Shown: one piece after another, positions 17,176 through 26,789 of the stretch
Layout of the letters: each line of letters opens with the position of its first letter
Position numbering within the stretch: position 1 is the stretch's first letter
DNA from: Flavobacterium crassostreae
GTDB lineage: Bacteria; Bacteroidota; Bacteroidia; Flavobacteriales; Flavobacteriaceae
Length of the DNA: 64,000 nt
Assembly (NCBI RefSeq): GCF_001831475.1
Contig: NZ_CP017688.1
Coordinates: 186,001 to 250,000 of the forward strand
Direction: 5' to 3'
Translations under genes and position numbers: made by a program
Notes under the pieces: generated by a model
Told to the model about the DNA's origin: nothing
The model's input: the letters and a program-made list of their open reading frames with translations, nothing else
The model's database searches: none

Positions 17176-18501
17176 TTATTCGCCGTAGGATGCTGCAATG
17201 AACTCCTGGTAAGTAACCTCTTTGGTGGTTGGTTTTGCTTTTTCTTTAAACAATTCCAATAATTTTTCGGCCACAACTTGGTCTGATAATTTTTTTACTT
17301 CTTCTTGGTTGGATAGTACTCTGGCTACAATTCCTTGTACTTCTTCATCCGTAGGATTGGTTTGTCCGAACTGGGCCATTTGTTGGCGAATGTTTTTGGC
17401 TGTAAAGGTTTTTAAATCTTCAAAAGTGATTTTAATATCCGATTGTGTCATTGCTTTACCTTCGATCAACTGAAAACGCAATCCTTTTTCAGAACGTGCA
17501 TATTCTGCTTCTGCTTCTTCTGGAGATAATTTTTTCTCGCCTACGGTTTGCAACCATTTTTTCAGAAATTCTGTTGGTAGGTCAAACTTGGTGTTTTCGA
17601 TTAAAAATTCGGTTACATCGCCCAACAATTTTTGATCTGCTTGTTGTGCAAATTGGTTCTCTGCATCTTCCTTGATTTTTGCTTTCAATTCGTCCAAAGT
17701 GGCTACTTTGCCTTCTCCAAACAATTTGTCAAACAATTCTTGGTTCAATTCGGCAAGTTCTGCCGTGTTGATCGCCTCAATAGTAAAGTTTACAGCAACA
17801 TCCAAACCATGAACTGCATCATGACTTACCTTCATAACGTCCATCAATTGGTGGTCGTCCTCAAACAAGCCTTTTGTATTTACGGTAACTACATCGCCTA
17901 CTTTTTTGCCCAAAAACAAATCAAAAGTTGCTTTGTCTTTAAAAAGATCTGCAGCAATTGTAGTTGCGTTATTAATTTCTTTTTCTTCGTTAGAGAACAC
18001 GCCCGTAACATCCGAATCTGCTGTAACAACCTCTTGTGGTACTGCTTTTCCAAATTGTTTTTGGATGCGTGTCACTTGGTCATCAATCAATTTATCATCT
18101 GCAGTAACCACATATTTTACAATATCGTTAGCTGCGTCTAAATCCAATTCAAAGTTAGGAACCAAACCAATTTCAAACTCAAAAGTTAATTCTTCTGCAT
18201 CCCAATCCAAATCGTCATTTTCTTTAGCAATAGGAGATCCCAAAAGGCTCAATCTCTCCGATTGTACATAACGCTCTAAGGCCAAATCTACTACTTTTTT
18301 AACCTCTTCTTGCTTAATACCACGTCCGTATTGTTTTGCAACCAGATCCTTAGGCACTTGTCCTTTTCTGAACCCTTTTACGGTTGCCAATGGCATTTTT
18401 TCATTAATTCTTTTGGCTACTTGACCTTTATAATCCATGTGCACAACTGTCATTACAATTGTTTCGCTCACAGCGTCTATTGCTACTCTTTTGATATCCA
18501 T
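17176..18501 (-). CDS. tig: Trigger factor (ribosome-associated chaperone / prolyl isomerase)
   Basis: A 441-aa protein that binds nascent chains at the ribosome exit tunnel. The ribosome-docking signature is VKGFRKGQVPKDLVAKQYG near residues 42-60 (equivalent of GFRxGKxP). The central FKBP-like PPIase region (about 150-245) is divergent, as is usual in Bacteroidota, and may not be catalytic. The C-terminal helical arms follow (LAELNQELFDKLFGEG onward). It is the first gene of the tig-clpP-clpX group, although clpP and clpX are separated by 400 and 88 bp spacers. Confidence 0.94.
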   Translation of the reverse strand: MDIKRVAIDAVSETIVMTVVHMDYKGQVAKRINEKMPLATVKGFRKGQVPKDLVAKQYGRGIKQEEVKKVVDLALERYVQSERLSLLGSPIAKENDDLDWDAEELTFEFEIGLVPNFELDLDAANDIVKYVVTADDKLIDDQVTRIQKQFGKAVPQEVVTADSDVTGVFSNEEKEINNATTIAADLFKDKATFDLFLGKKVGDVVTVNTKGLFEDDHQLMDVMKVSHDAVHGLDVAVNFTIEAINTAELAELNQELFDKLFGEGKVATLDELKAKIKEDAENQFAQQADQKLLGDVTEFLIENTKFDLPTEFLKKWLQTVGEKKLSPEEAEAEYARSEKGLRFQLIEGKAMTQSDIKITFEDLKTFTAKNIRQQMAQFGQTNPTDEEVQGIVARVLSNQEEVKKLSDQVVAEKLLELFKEKAKPTTKEVTYQEFIAASYGE

Positions 18502-18536
18502 CTTCGTTCTTTAATTTACATTATAAATTTGGTGGG

Positions 18537-18567
18537 CAAAATTATAAAATTTTTCCAAGCCAACCAA
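18537..18567 (-). promoter_or_regulatory. Promoter of tig
   Basis: On the minus strand there is TTG (18565-18567), a 20-nt spacer, and TAATTTTG (18537-18544, matching TAnnTTTG). The tig ATG follows about 36 nt downstream. Confidence 0.6.
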
Positions 18568-18619
18568 GCTTTTTAATCCCGAACCCGCCAGATGCCCCAC
18601 AGAGCAGACACCTCCATGC

Positions 18620-18755
18620 AAAAAGCGCCCCAAAGCCCCATATTTTGGGCGTGCCCCTACGCAAAAAACTCCGGGTCAGGCTGTTTGTTCCCGCTTTTAT
18701 GGTTTTGCCTAAACGGCCAAAACCATAAAGAGCTCCACTGCCATCCTTCACGCAA
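18620..18755. repeat. GC-rich structured intergenic repeat
   Basis: The segment is about half G+C in an AT-rich neighbourhood. Hairpin 1 is CGCCCCAAA / TTTTGGGCG at 18626-18652 (one mismatch). Hairpin 2 is TTTATGGTTTTGCC / GGCCAAAACCATAAA around 18696-18729. The element reads GGGCGTGCCCCT near its start and ends in CTCCACTGCCATCC..CACGC, so GCGTG and CACGC can close it. I recall similar GGGCGTG...CTGCCATCC...CACGC repeats scattered in flavobacterial genomes, but that is memory only. It may be a dispersed RNA-like repeat. Confidence 0.6.
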
Positions 18756-18859
18756 AAAACCTCACAAAAACATTGCAACCAAATACAAAACAGCAACTTA
18801 CAAAAAAACCAATACCCTAAAACATTCTAAAATTAAAGCCTTAATTAATTTAAAATTTA

Positions 18860-18867
18860 TATTTTTG
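18860..18867 (+). promoter_or_regulatory. Possible -7 element of the esterase gene
   Basis: TATTTTTG fits TAnnTTTG, 29 nt before the ATG; the -33 TTG is not seen at the usual spacing. Confidence 0.4.
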
Positions 18868-18896
18868 GTAAACGCATTACAACCAAAACAAACCAA

Positions 18897-19742
18897 ATGA
18901 AATCAAACCACACTAGCCTTTCTAGAAAAATCCAAAAAACCATTAGCCTGTTTGTCCTTGCACTAATTTTGCTAAATTGTGCCAACAAGCCTGCAAAACT
19001 TGACCCAATACCCAAGCACACCACCTTTACTATACACTCCCAAGAATGCAAAGAAACCAGAGTCATCAACGTTTGGACCCCAGAAACCTACTCCACCAGC
19101 CAAGATTCTCTAAATGTAATCTATATGGCAGATGGTGGTATCAAAGAAGATTTTCCACACATTGCCAACACACTAGCACAACTTATAGAAACCAAACAAA
19201 TACCCCCAACACTACTTGTAGGCATTGAAAACACCCAACGTAGACGCGATTTAACAGGTTTCACAGAAGTAGAAAAAGACAAGGAAATTGCACCCATAGT
19301 TGGAGGTTCTGCTAAATTTAGAGCCTTTATTGCAAATGAGCTTTTTCCGGAAATAAACCAACGATACCGCACTACGGTCAAAAAAACCCTCATCGGAGAA
19401 TCTTTATCTGGTCTTTTTGTACTAGAAACTTTTTTCATGAACCCCGAAATGTTTGACAACTACATTGCATTTGATCCCTCTCTATGGTGGAATAAACACT
19501 ATCTAATAACCACCGCAAACCAACACTTATTGCCGAGTTATAAATCCCAAAAAAAAGTCTGGTTCACTAGTTCTAAAGCAAAAGACATATCTCTTTACAC
19601 TACGCAATTAGCAACCATCTTAGAAGCCCAAAATAATAGCAATATAAAATGGAACTATACATACAACCCTCAAGAAACGCATGCTACAATCTTTAGAGCC
19701 ACAAAAGAAAAAGCCCTAATCTGGACCTTAAAACAAGAATAA
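18897..19742 (+). CDS. Alpha/beta-hydrolase esterase lipoprotein (esterase D / Fes-like)
   Basis: A 281-aa lipoprotein. The signal peptide ends in ALILLNC, so it is lipid-anchored. The catalytic fold is the putative-esterase family: VINVWTPETY and LNVIYMADGG strands, GIENTQRRRDLTGF, the nucleophile elbow GESLSG (Ser near residue 168), FDPSLWWN, and a terminal ETHATIF with the catalytic His near 262. Relatives hydrolyse ester bonds in siderophores or acyl compounds; the substrate here is unknown. It may be co-transcribed with the next gene, 23 bp downstream. Confidence 0.82.
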   Translation: MKSNHTSLSRKIQKTISLFVLALILLNCANKPAKLDPIPKHTTFTIHSQECKETRVINVWTPETYSTSQDSLNVIYMADGGIKEDFPHIANTLAQLIETKQIPPTLLVGIENTQRRRDLTGFTEVEKDKEIAPIVGGSAKFRAFIANELFPEINQRYRTTVKKTLIGESLSGLFVLETFFMNPEMFDNYIAFDPSLWWNKHYLITTANQHLLPSYKSQKKVWFTSSKAKDISLYTTQLATILEAQNNSNIKWNYTYNPQETHATIFRATKEKALIWTLKQE

Positions 19743-19765
19743 AACCCCTAAACCAGTAACCGTAA

Positions 19766-20464
19766 GTGTACACAACATCAAAAAAAAGGTATTCCCCTAA
19801 CAAAACAGCTAAAATTGCAGGAGCATTGATCCTTGCAGGAATAGTATTTGGGATCTTAAGCATTGCCCCATCAGTGGATGGCACGGCATTTTTGACAGAG
19901 AGTTATCCAGACAGAATCGCAGTATTTAGGGCTGCTTTTTTTCAATTCCTTTTGGTTCCCATCTATATCGGTTTTGCAATTACACTCTACCAAATGGCAT
20001 GGACTTACAACCGAAGTATTGCTATTGCCTTTGTTGGTTTTCGATTAATTGCTGGAGTTTTTCAATTGCTAGGAGTTATTTTATTGCCCATTTGTATTCA
20101 TTTGAGTTACCAATACCTTCATACAACAGATAGCAATTTGGCATTGTATCAAAATATAGGAGAACTACTCAAGCTCTTCCGAGATCTCTGCAATCATTTA
20201 GGAGTGATGCTTGCAACGGGACTAAGTAATTTATTATTACATACCGTTTTTATTAAAAAAAAATCCCTTCCAAGCAAGCTCTTGATTTGGGGCATAATCA
20301 GCAACCTGCTATTGCTATTTGGTAGCTTTTTAATTCTTTTTCAACAAATAAAAGTACTATCTATAACCTACGCTCTTTTGACCATACCCATAGTAGTTCA
20401 AGAAATTGTTTTGGCAATTTGGCTCCTACTAAAAGGATTTAAAACAAAAGCTACAAATACTTAA
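19766..20464 (+). CDS. DUF4386 family membrane protein
   Basis: A 232-aa integral membrane protein that starts at a GTG. The DUF4386 N-terminal pattern NKTAKIAGALILAGIVFGIL is present. Six hydrophobic segments can be picked out: about residues 14-33, 52-72, 82-105, 133-152, 165-187 and 190-220. The family is of unknown function and common in Bacteroidota and Firmicutes. It lies 23 bp after the esterase gene, probably as its operon partner. Confidence 0.8.
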   Translation: MYTTSKKRYSPNKTAKIAGALILAGIVFGILSIAPSVDGTAFLTESYPDRIAVFRAAFFQFLLVPIYIGFAITLYQMAWTYNRSIAIAFVGFRLIAGVFQLLGVILLPICIHLSYQYLHTTDSNLALYQNIGELLKLFRDLCNHLGVMLATGLSNLLLHTVFIKKKSLPSKLLIWGIISNLLLLFGSFLILFQQIKVLSITYALLTIPIVVQEIVLAIWLLLKGFKTKATNT

Positions 20465-20543
20465 TCTGTGCTAAAATTCAGATACATATTTTTTATATAT
20501 TGCATTGGATCAAGTGCAAAAGTTGGGGACTAGGCAAATAAAT

Positions 20544-21507
20544 TTATTGAGTTAGTCATTCAATTTCTGTATATTTATACCTTTAAAATCAAGGATATGG
20601 AAGTGTTTGAAGGCCAAAGCATACTAAACTTTATAAAAGAATTGCCAAATGATGAAACTTGCAAAGCTTATTTGGCGCAAATAAAATGGAAAGACGGTTT
20701 TAAATGTATGAAATGTGGTCATACTAAAGGATGTGAAAAATCAGGATATAATTATCAATGTTATAGCTGTCAACATGTGGAAAGCGCAACTACAAATACA
20801 TTGTTTCATAAGGTAAAGTTTGGTTTACACAAAGCCTTTTGTATCGTATTTGAAATGACAACCAGTAGCAAAAGTGTATCAAGTATTCAAATGGGAAAAC
20901 GTTTTGATATTCGTCAAGGTACTGCTTGGTATTTTATGCAAAAAGTACGTAAAGCAATGCAAAGCAGTCAGAAATATCCATTGTCAGAAATAGTTCATGT
21001 AGATGAATTTACTGTGGGAGGAAAAGAAGAAGGTAAACAAGGAAGAAGTTATGATTCTAAAAAGAAAAAGGCAGTAATAGCAGTAGAATTAAACCAAAAA
21101 CATCAGATAAAAAGAGTTTATGTGAAATCTATTGATGACTATTCTTCAAAATCATTAACTCCAATTTTTGAAGAACACATAAGCCAAACTGCGAATATAG
21201 TTACCGATAAATGGAGAGGATATGAACCTCTAAAAAAGCTTTATAATATTGAACAGAAATTAAGTGATAATGGGAAAAATTTCAAGGAACTACATATTGT
21301 GATCATGCAATTGAAATCTTGGATTAGGACAATACCTACCCATGTTAGCAAATGGCATATTCAAGCTTATTTTGATGAATTTTGCTTTAGAATAAACCGT
21401 TCACGATTTAAAACAAGTATTTTTCATAAATCTATAGAAAGAATGATAAATGACAAGCCGATTTATCAAAAAGATATTAAACAGATGCTAAATGTATAAC
21501 TCAATAA
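20544..21507 (+). mobile_element. IS1595-family insertion sequence, about 964 bp
   Basis: TTATTGAGTTA at 20544-20554 is the exact reverse complement of 21497-21507, and about 19 of the outermost 26 bases match as an imperfect terminal inverted repeat. The transposase stop codon lies inside the right repeat. No convincing target duplication is visible. The right end abuts an ISL3-type transposase remnant at the point where that frame should end, which suggests insertion into or next to that older element. Confidence 0.7.
20597..21499 (+). CDS. IS1595-family (ISXO2-like) transposase
   Basis: A 300-aa DDE-type transposase that appears intact. The N-terminal zinc ribbon has CMKCGHTKGC and a later CYSC (residues 36-60). 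The catalytic region begins at VHVDEFTVGG (first Asp near 136), then NIVTDKWRGYEPL (second Asp near 200). In place of the common HTNxxEGFW block it has LHIVIMQLKSWIRTIPTHVSKWHI, followed by QAYFDEFCFRINRS, a variant seen in some Bacteroidota members as I recall. Confidence 0.85.
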   Translation: MEVFEGQSILNFIKELPNDETCKAYLAQIKWKDGFKCMKCGHTKGCEKSGYNYQCYSCQHVESATTNTLFHKVKFGLHKAFCIVFEMTTSSKSVSSIQMGKRFDIRQGTAWYFMQKVRKAMQSSQKYPLSEIVHVDEFTVGGKEEGKQGRSYDSKKKKAVIAVELNQKHQIKRVYVKSIDDYSSKSLTPIFEEHISQTANIVTDKWRGYEPLKKLYNIEQKLSDNGKNFKELHIVIMQLKSWIRTIPTHVSKWHIQAYFDEFCFRINRSRFKTSIFHKSIERMINDKPIYQKDIKQMLNV

Positions 21508-21690
21508 TTTAGTTAATCTAAACAAGAAGAAATCTACTTTTCTTACTCCTCTAAATTGATTTCTAAAAGCTTTTATTTTAGCATTAAAAGATTCTGCTGA
21601 AGCATTTGTACTTCTTTTATCGAAGTAGTTTAAAATAGAGTCATAATTTATCTTGATTAGACATTGATGCAATGCAATAGTTATTAAAAA
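21508..21690 (-). pseudogene. C-terminal remnant of an ISL3-family transposase
   Basis: On the minus strand the frame reads YFDKRSTNASAESFNAKIKA, then FRNQFRGVRKVDFFLFRLTKL, which is the characteristic C-terminus of ISL3-type transposases (SAESFN with the final Glu). Only about 60 codons remain, there is no proper start, and the frame runs into the adjacent IS1595 element where the native stop should be. Confidence 0.8.
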
Positions 21691-22001
21691 AACATCTTTA
21701 AATTTTGTGTATTTAAAAACAATAATTTTGATTATGTTTGTTTTCTTTTTGGGTAATTTTCGTTTTTAGAACTTAAAATTAAGTTATAAAGAATGGTATG
21801 AAAAAACATTTTTTTTATAAGCTATGATAATAATCAGATTTTGTTTGATGTATCTAAAATTTAATCACACGAAATCTTGTTTAATAAACAAATTGATTAT
21901 GAAATAAATTGATTATGAAATAAATTGAATAAGGATTAATTAAAAAGACTCGCAATAAAACCGCTATACTAAACTTAATGTTAACATTAGTAAAATAAAC
22001 T
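21673..22001. other. AT-rich leader region before the island operon
   Basis: No gene is supported. A TATGTTTG at 21733-21740 fits the -7 consensus but lacks a -33. A 17-nt tandem repeat sits at 21892-21930. The start codon of the next gene is preceded by AAAATAAACT, a good flavobacterial ribosome site. The operon promoter probably lies here but cannot be pinned down. Confidence 0.5.
21892..21930 (+). repeat. 17-nt tandem repeat upstream of the island operon
   Basis: ATTGATTATGAAATAAA occurs twice exactly (21892-21908, 21909-21925), and a third copy starts and breaks off after ATTGA. Confidence 0.9.
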
Positions 22002-25000
22002 ATGATAAAAAAAATTACCTTATTTTACATTTTCATCTTCTTGATTCTTCCATTTTCGGCTAGTATAACGGCAAAAAACAATCCAATTGAAACAGCCAAA
22101 AAAAAGCAATTCTCTACTAAAGTTATTAAGGAGATTCAACTTTCTGATCGAATCCCTTTTTCAGACAAAAATTCAACAAACAGTATCAGCACATTCGATG
22201 AATCTTACATCCGACAACATTTGTTTACAGATACTATAACTAACGAAAAAATTCTTCAGGCCAAAGCGGTAATGAATGAAATTGAAGCTCGTCAAAACTT
22301 CATTGATTTAGTTTCTCCAGATGACCTAATAACACTTCCTGTAGGTATCAATAAAAAGATCGGTAATATTACTTACACCTTAGCGATTAGTAAGGCACGT
22401 TTTACACCCGAATACACTGAAATTACAGCCTTTGTAAGAATAACGATACAACAATCAGACGAACAAGGGAGACAGAAACAACTTTTTTTTGGCGCTGACA
22501 ACATAAAATTATCTCACAGAGGAGGAATCTATGGTGAAGCAAATCTAGCACTCTTAGGTGACATGCCTATTCCTATTAATGGAGGGAATACAATGGTAAT
22601 TTTAAGAGGAGGATTTGACATGAAAACTAGCGATATTACAAATAAAACCTATGTCACTATTGATTGTAGTGGTTTTAAAGAACTAGGAATAAGTGCTGAC
22701 GTCGTATTTTCGAGAAACATCCTTGAACCTGTAGACACATCGTATCATGTGATTCCGAAAATGAAAATTGAGGATCCAAATTATCATTCGTCACTTGTAA
22801 CGGGTCATTTTAAAACAGTAGTAAGTGATTGGAGCGATATACTCGTAGAAATCAGTTTACCTCCATTTCAGTTAACTAAAGAAGGAAGCACGGATGGCAC
22901 CGGAAAAGCAGGGCTTATTTTCGCATTAAATACTGCTGTATTTGATTTTAGTGATATCCAAAATTCACCAGAAATAAAATTTCCGAAGGAATATCAAAAA
23001 TACCTCATTCCTGGCAACGAACAACTATGGAGAGGTGTTTATGTAAAAACGTTAAAAGTCATTTTGCCTGAGCAATTTAAAAAGAGAGCCAGTAAGGAAA
23101 GGGTAGCGTTCCAAGCAACAGATCTATTAATTGATGGACTTGGTGTTTCAGGTAATTTTTCAGTTGACAACATTTTACCTATAACTGAAGGAGACGCTTC
23201 AAAATGGCAATTCTCCGTTGATCACATTGAAGCATCCTTCGTTATGAACAATCTCACAGGTGCTAGTTTTAACGGGAAAATTGTTTTACCAGTAACTAGT
23301 GAGCTCACTGAAGACGAAGCACTAGCCAAAGATGCAATCGCTGTAAAACAAAAAGCATTAGTATACCAGGCTATAATTGACCCTACTAATGATGAATACT
23401 TACTAAAAGTAACCTCAGACACACCCATATCCTTTAATGTTTTCCAGGCCAAAGCAATCCTAACCAGTAACTCATACGTAGAATTAAGAGTTTTAGATAA
23501 AAAATTCAAGCCAAGAGCAGTGCTTCATGGTAGTCTTACAATTCAAGCTAGCAATTCAACAACAGATACTACTAAGAAAACTGTAAATTTTAAGGGAGTA
23601 ACATTTCAAAACTTACAACTACAAACAGAAAGCCCATACTTCAAAGTTGACTATTTGGGATATGCTGGCGAGGTTAAATTTGCCAACTTTCCCGTTACAA
23701 TTTCAGAAATAGGCTTGACTGCTAATGATACCGAAGCCTCCCTTCGTTTTGCAATTGATGTTAATATGATGGATAAAGGATTTTCAGGCGGGACTTCTTT
23801 ATCCGTTATTGGTAGTTTTAAAGAAAACCAAGGGCTAACTCGTTGGAAATACGATCGTATAAAAATTAACCAAATTTCAATAGAAGCCGACTTAGGCGCT
23901 ATAAAAATGAAAGGGTTTGTAGACATAAAAGACAACGACCCCGCATATGGCAATGGATTTTACGGAAAACTAGATGCGGATTTTAATAGCATAAAGGTCT
24001 CTGCTTCCGCTTGGTTTGGAAAAACTGACTTTAGGTATTGGTATGTTGACGCTTATGTTGACCTCTCTAATTCACCTGTTAAAGTATACATTGGACCAGC
24101 GATAGTTAACGGTTTTGGAGGAGGAGCATACTACAAAATGACCAAGAAACCAGGCGAATACTCCGCTGCAATTCCATCTGGATTATCGTATATTCCAGAT
24201 ATCAATTCAGGATTAGGCTTCAGGGCTTTGATAGGGTTTGCGCTCGCAAATGAAAAAGCCTTTAATGGTAAAGTAGGGTTTGAAATGGCATTTAATACTC
24301 ATGGCGGCCTTAACAGGGTCTTATTCTTTGGAGAAGGACATATTGTAAAAGCTTTGGACTTTAAATTTGGAGATAAATTCAAGGACAAGCTAACTAAAAT
24401 GGAAAATAAAATCAATGACTTAGGCGCTAAAAATATTTTAATGGATAAATTAAAAGAGTCTAATTTAGTAGAATATAGCAAAGTAGCGTTTCCGCAAGAT
24501 GGGTTGACTTTTGATATTGGTATTGATGCTAACTTTTCGATGGAAATGGATTTTCAAAATCATGTCTTTCATAGTGAAATGGAGGTATTTATAAATACTC
24601 CTGGAGGTTTATTTCAAGGTGTTGGACCTAGAGGAAGAGCTGGAAGGGCTGTATTTCATGCAGGTAGTGATGAATGGTTCTTACATGCAGGAACCCCATC
24701 TCATAGAGTTGGTTTAAAATTAGGCCTAGGAAGTTTTAAACTAGAAGCCACCTCTTATTTAATGATTGGAGACAATATCCCTGGTAGTCCTCCCCCTCCT
24801 GCAATTGTAGCTGAAATACTCCATCTAGATGCTCAAACACTAAATTACATGCGTGATTTAAACGCTCTAGGAGACGGACGTGGTTTTGCGTTTGGAATGA
24901 ATCTGAGCTTAGATACCGGAGACATGTCATTCTTAGTATTTTATGCCCGTTTTCAAGCTGGACTAGGTTTTGATATTATGATCAAAGATTACGGAGAATC

Positions 25001-26744
25001 AGCCTGCGAGGGAACTGGACCAATAGGCATCGATGGCTGGTATGCCAATGGTCAAGCTTATGCCTATTTACAAGGAGAATTAGGTATAAAAGTAAAATTA
25101 CTTTTCGTTCGAAAAAAAATACCCATCATAAAAGCCGGTGCTGCCGTCTTAATGCAAGCAAAATTACCTAATCCTTCCTGGTTCCGAGGATACATGGGAG
25201 GTTATTTTGATTTATTAGGAGGTATGGTAAAGGGACGCTTTCGATTTAAAATAGAACTTGGTAAAGAGTGCAAGCTAATCGATGGAGCCCCTTTAGGCGG
25301 AATGAAAATAATTTCGGATGTAAATCCAAAAGAAGGCACTACGGGTGTAGATGTCTTTACAGTACCACAAGCAGTTTTTAATACCCGAATCAATACTCCT
25401 TTTGAATTAGAAGATGATAACGGTACCAAAACCTATCGGATTCTATTAGATAAATACAGCGTAACAAACAACGGAAAACCTATTGAAGGAACTATAGTGT
25501 GGAATGAAAACAAAGATGCAGCCAACTTTATTTCGACAGACGTTTTGCCTCCAAACAGCTCAATATCAGCGAGTATACAAGTAAGCTTCCAAGAAAAAAA
25601 AGGACAAACATGGGTTACATTAATACAAGATGGTCAAATTGCTAAAGAACTAAAAAACATTATTTTTACTACCGGTGAAGCACCCGATTATATTCCTGTT
25701 AGTAATATTGAATTTTCTTACCCATTAGTGAATCAACAATACTTTTATCAATCAGAACGAAACAGTGGCTACCTGAAGTTAAAAAGAGGGCAACCGTACT
25801 TATTTCCACCATTATCCAATTGGACTCAGCAGATCAATTTTGAAAGTGATGCAGGTATTGTCAAAGCATCTGGGCTTTCTTATAATCAAGTACAAAGACA
25901 AGTACAGTTCAATTTTGCAAAAATGATCAATAGTAAAAAATATACTATTAGAATTGTAAGCAAACCTCCTGTTGAAGCTGACAATACCACTATGAAAGAA
26001 GTGAAATATACAGCAACTGGTTCTGATCAAGAAGGCAATTCTATCGAAGTTAAAAATCGTGAAGCCGAAGCCGTAATCAAGGATGCAACAACGGTAGATG
26101 TATTAGTTTACAATTTTTCGACCAGTGCGTACAATACCTTTGCAGAAAAGGTTCATGATAAAAGGATAACCAACAACTATTTAGAACCAATTTACTCTGA
26201 TGTTCATGCTATCCAAACGGATGTAAAAGCCTCTGAACGATTTAGTTTAGCAGAACTTATAGGAGGACCAACAACTAATTATGTACCTATGATAAATGTA
26301 GAAGCCATATTAGACGATACCTATTTTACAAATATCATCTATCCATTAATCTATCAAGGATATCCTTTACAACCAAAATTTACAGTGAATAGAAATACCG
26401 ATCTATTAGGAATCGTGCCAAAAAAAGGGATTGACGTTTTAACTTGGTACACCAGTTATCTGGAGAACAATCCTACATTTCCATTACTGGATACAAGGAT
26501 GCCATTTAGATATAATTTACTTTTGTATTACAAACAAGATTTTATGGCCATTCAGTATAAAATTATAAATACCTATTTAAATAATGCAACACAATATCAA
26601 ACGGAGATACAAAAGTATAGTTACATAATCAACGGTGTATTCCCTTCTATAAAAAGAGGCGACTATAAAATAAAAATGCAGTACACCATGCCTGGAAATA
26701 TAAAAGGGAGCTCAAGTATATTTACGTATACTAACCCATTTTAA
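22002..26744 (+). CDS. Giant secreted protein of unknown fold, first gene of the island operon
   Basis: A 1580-aa protein with an N-terminal signal peptide (hydrophobic core about residues 5-24). I recognise no named domain. Composition and alternation suggest mostly beta structure with Gly-rich strands. Residues 570-760 contain repeated FxGxxxxxV strands and GGGAYYKM. Residues 830-900 have a GVGPRGRAGRAVF segment. A GSPPPP turn lies near 927, and a possible disulphide pair (ACEGTGPIGIDG, GKECKLIDG) lies near 1005-1090. The last 450 residues look like Ig-like or FN3-like beta domains. No T9SS C-terminal signal is present. I recall homologues in the same position before FN3/SprB/toxin genes in other flavobacteria, but not a function. 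It may be a platform or periplasmic partner of the delivery apparatus. Confidence 0.75.
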   Translation: MIKKITLFYIFIFLILPFSASITAKNNPIETAKKKQFSTKVIKEIQLSDRIPFSDKNSTNSISTFDESYIRQHLFTDTITNEKILQAKAVMNEIEARQNFIDLVSPDDLITLPVGINKKIGNITYTLAISKARFTPEYTEITAFVRITIQQSDEQGRQKQLFFGADNIKLSHRGGIYGEANLALLGDMPIPINGGNTMVILRGGFDMKTSDITNKTYVTIDCSGFKELGISADVVFSRNILEPVDTSYHVIPKMKIEDPNYHSSLVTGHFKTVVSDWSDILVEISLPPFQLTKEGSTDGTGKAGLIFALNTAVFDFSDIQNSPEIKFPKEYQKYLIPGNEQLWRGVYVKTLKVILPEQFKKRASKERVAFQATDLLIDGLGVSGNFSVDNILPITEGDASKWQFSVDHIEASFVMNNLTGASFNGKIVLPVTSELTEDEALAKDAIAVKQKALVYQAIIDPTNDEYLLKVTSDTPISFNVFQAKAILTSNSYVELRVLDKKFKPRAVLHGSLTIQASNSTTDTTKKTVNFKGVTFQNLQLQTESPYFKVDYLGYAGEVKFANFPVTISEIGLTANDTEASLRFAIDVNMMDKGFSGGTSLSVIGSFKENQGLTRWKYDRIKINQISIEADLGAIKMKGFVDIKDNDPAYGNGFYGKLDADFNSIKVSASAWFGKTDFRYWYVDAYVDLSNSPVKVYIGPAIVNGFGGGAYYKMTKKPGEYSAAIPSGLSYIPDINSGLGFRALIGFALANEKAFNGKVGFEMAFNTHGGLNRVLFFGEGHIVKALDFKFGDKFKDKLTKMENKINDLGAKNILMDKLKESNLVEYSKVAFPQDGLTFDIGIDANFSMEMDFQNHVFHSEMEVFINTPGGLFQGVGPRGRAGRAVFHAGSDEWFLHAGTPSHRVGLKLGLGSFKLEATSYLMIGDNIPGSPPPPAIVAEILHLDAQTLNYMRDLNALGDGRGFAFGMNLSLDTGDMSFLVFYARFQAGLGFDIMIKDYGESACEGTGPIGIDGWYANGQAYAYLQGELGIKVKLLFVRKKIPIIKAGAAVLMQAKLPNPSWFRGYMGGYFDLLGGMVKGRFRFKIELGKECKLIDGAPLGGMKIISDVNPKEGTTGVDVFTVPQAVFNTRINTPFELEDDNGTKTYRILLDKYSVTNNGKPIEGTIVWNENKDAANFISTDVLPPNSSISASIQVSFQEKKGQTWVTLIQDGQIAKELKNIIFTTGEAPDYIPVSNIEFSYPLVNQQYFYQSERNSGYLKLKRGQPYLFPPLSNWTQQINFESDAGIVKASGLSYNQVQRQVQFNFAKMINSKKYTIRIVSKPPVEADNTTMKEVKYTATGSDQEGNSIEVKNREAEAVIKDATTVDVLVYNFSTSAYNTFAEKVHDKRITNNYLEPIYSDVHAIQTDVKASERFSLAELIGGPTTNYVPMINVEAILDDTYFTNIIYPLIYQGYPLQPKFTVNRNTDLLGIVPKKGIDVLTWYTSYLENNPTFPLLDTRMPFRYNLLLYYKQDFMAIQYKIINTYLNNATQYQTEIQKYSYIINGVFPSIKRGDYKIKMQYTMPGNIKGSSSIFTYTNPF

Positions 26745-26789
26745 AGGTCAGTGTATTAGAGTCAATCATAAAAACAAACACATTATAAT

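Larger units (their letters stand above)
18502..18896. other. Intergenic region between tig and the esterase gene
   Basis: Divergent promoters flank a GC-richer structured repeat (18620-18755). Open frames of 84 and 102 codons exist on the two strands but have no start signal, no protein-like composition and mirror one another across the repeat, so I do not call them genes. Confidence 0.65.

Noticed and set aside
18542..18900. 84- and 102-codon open frames on opposite strands
   Set aside because: They overlap the structured GC-rich repeat, have no ribosome site and no protein-like pattern.
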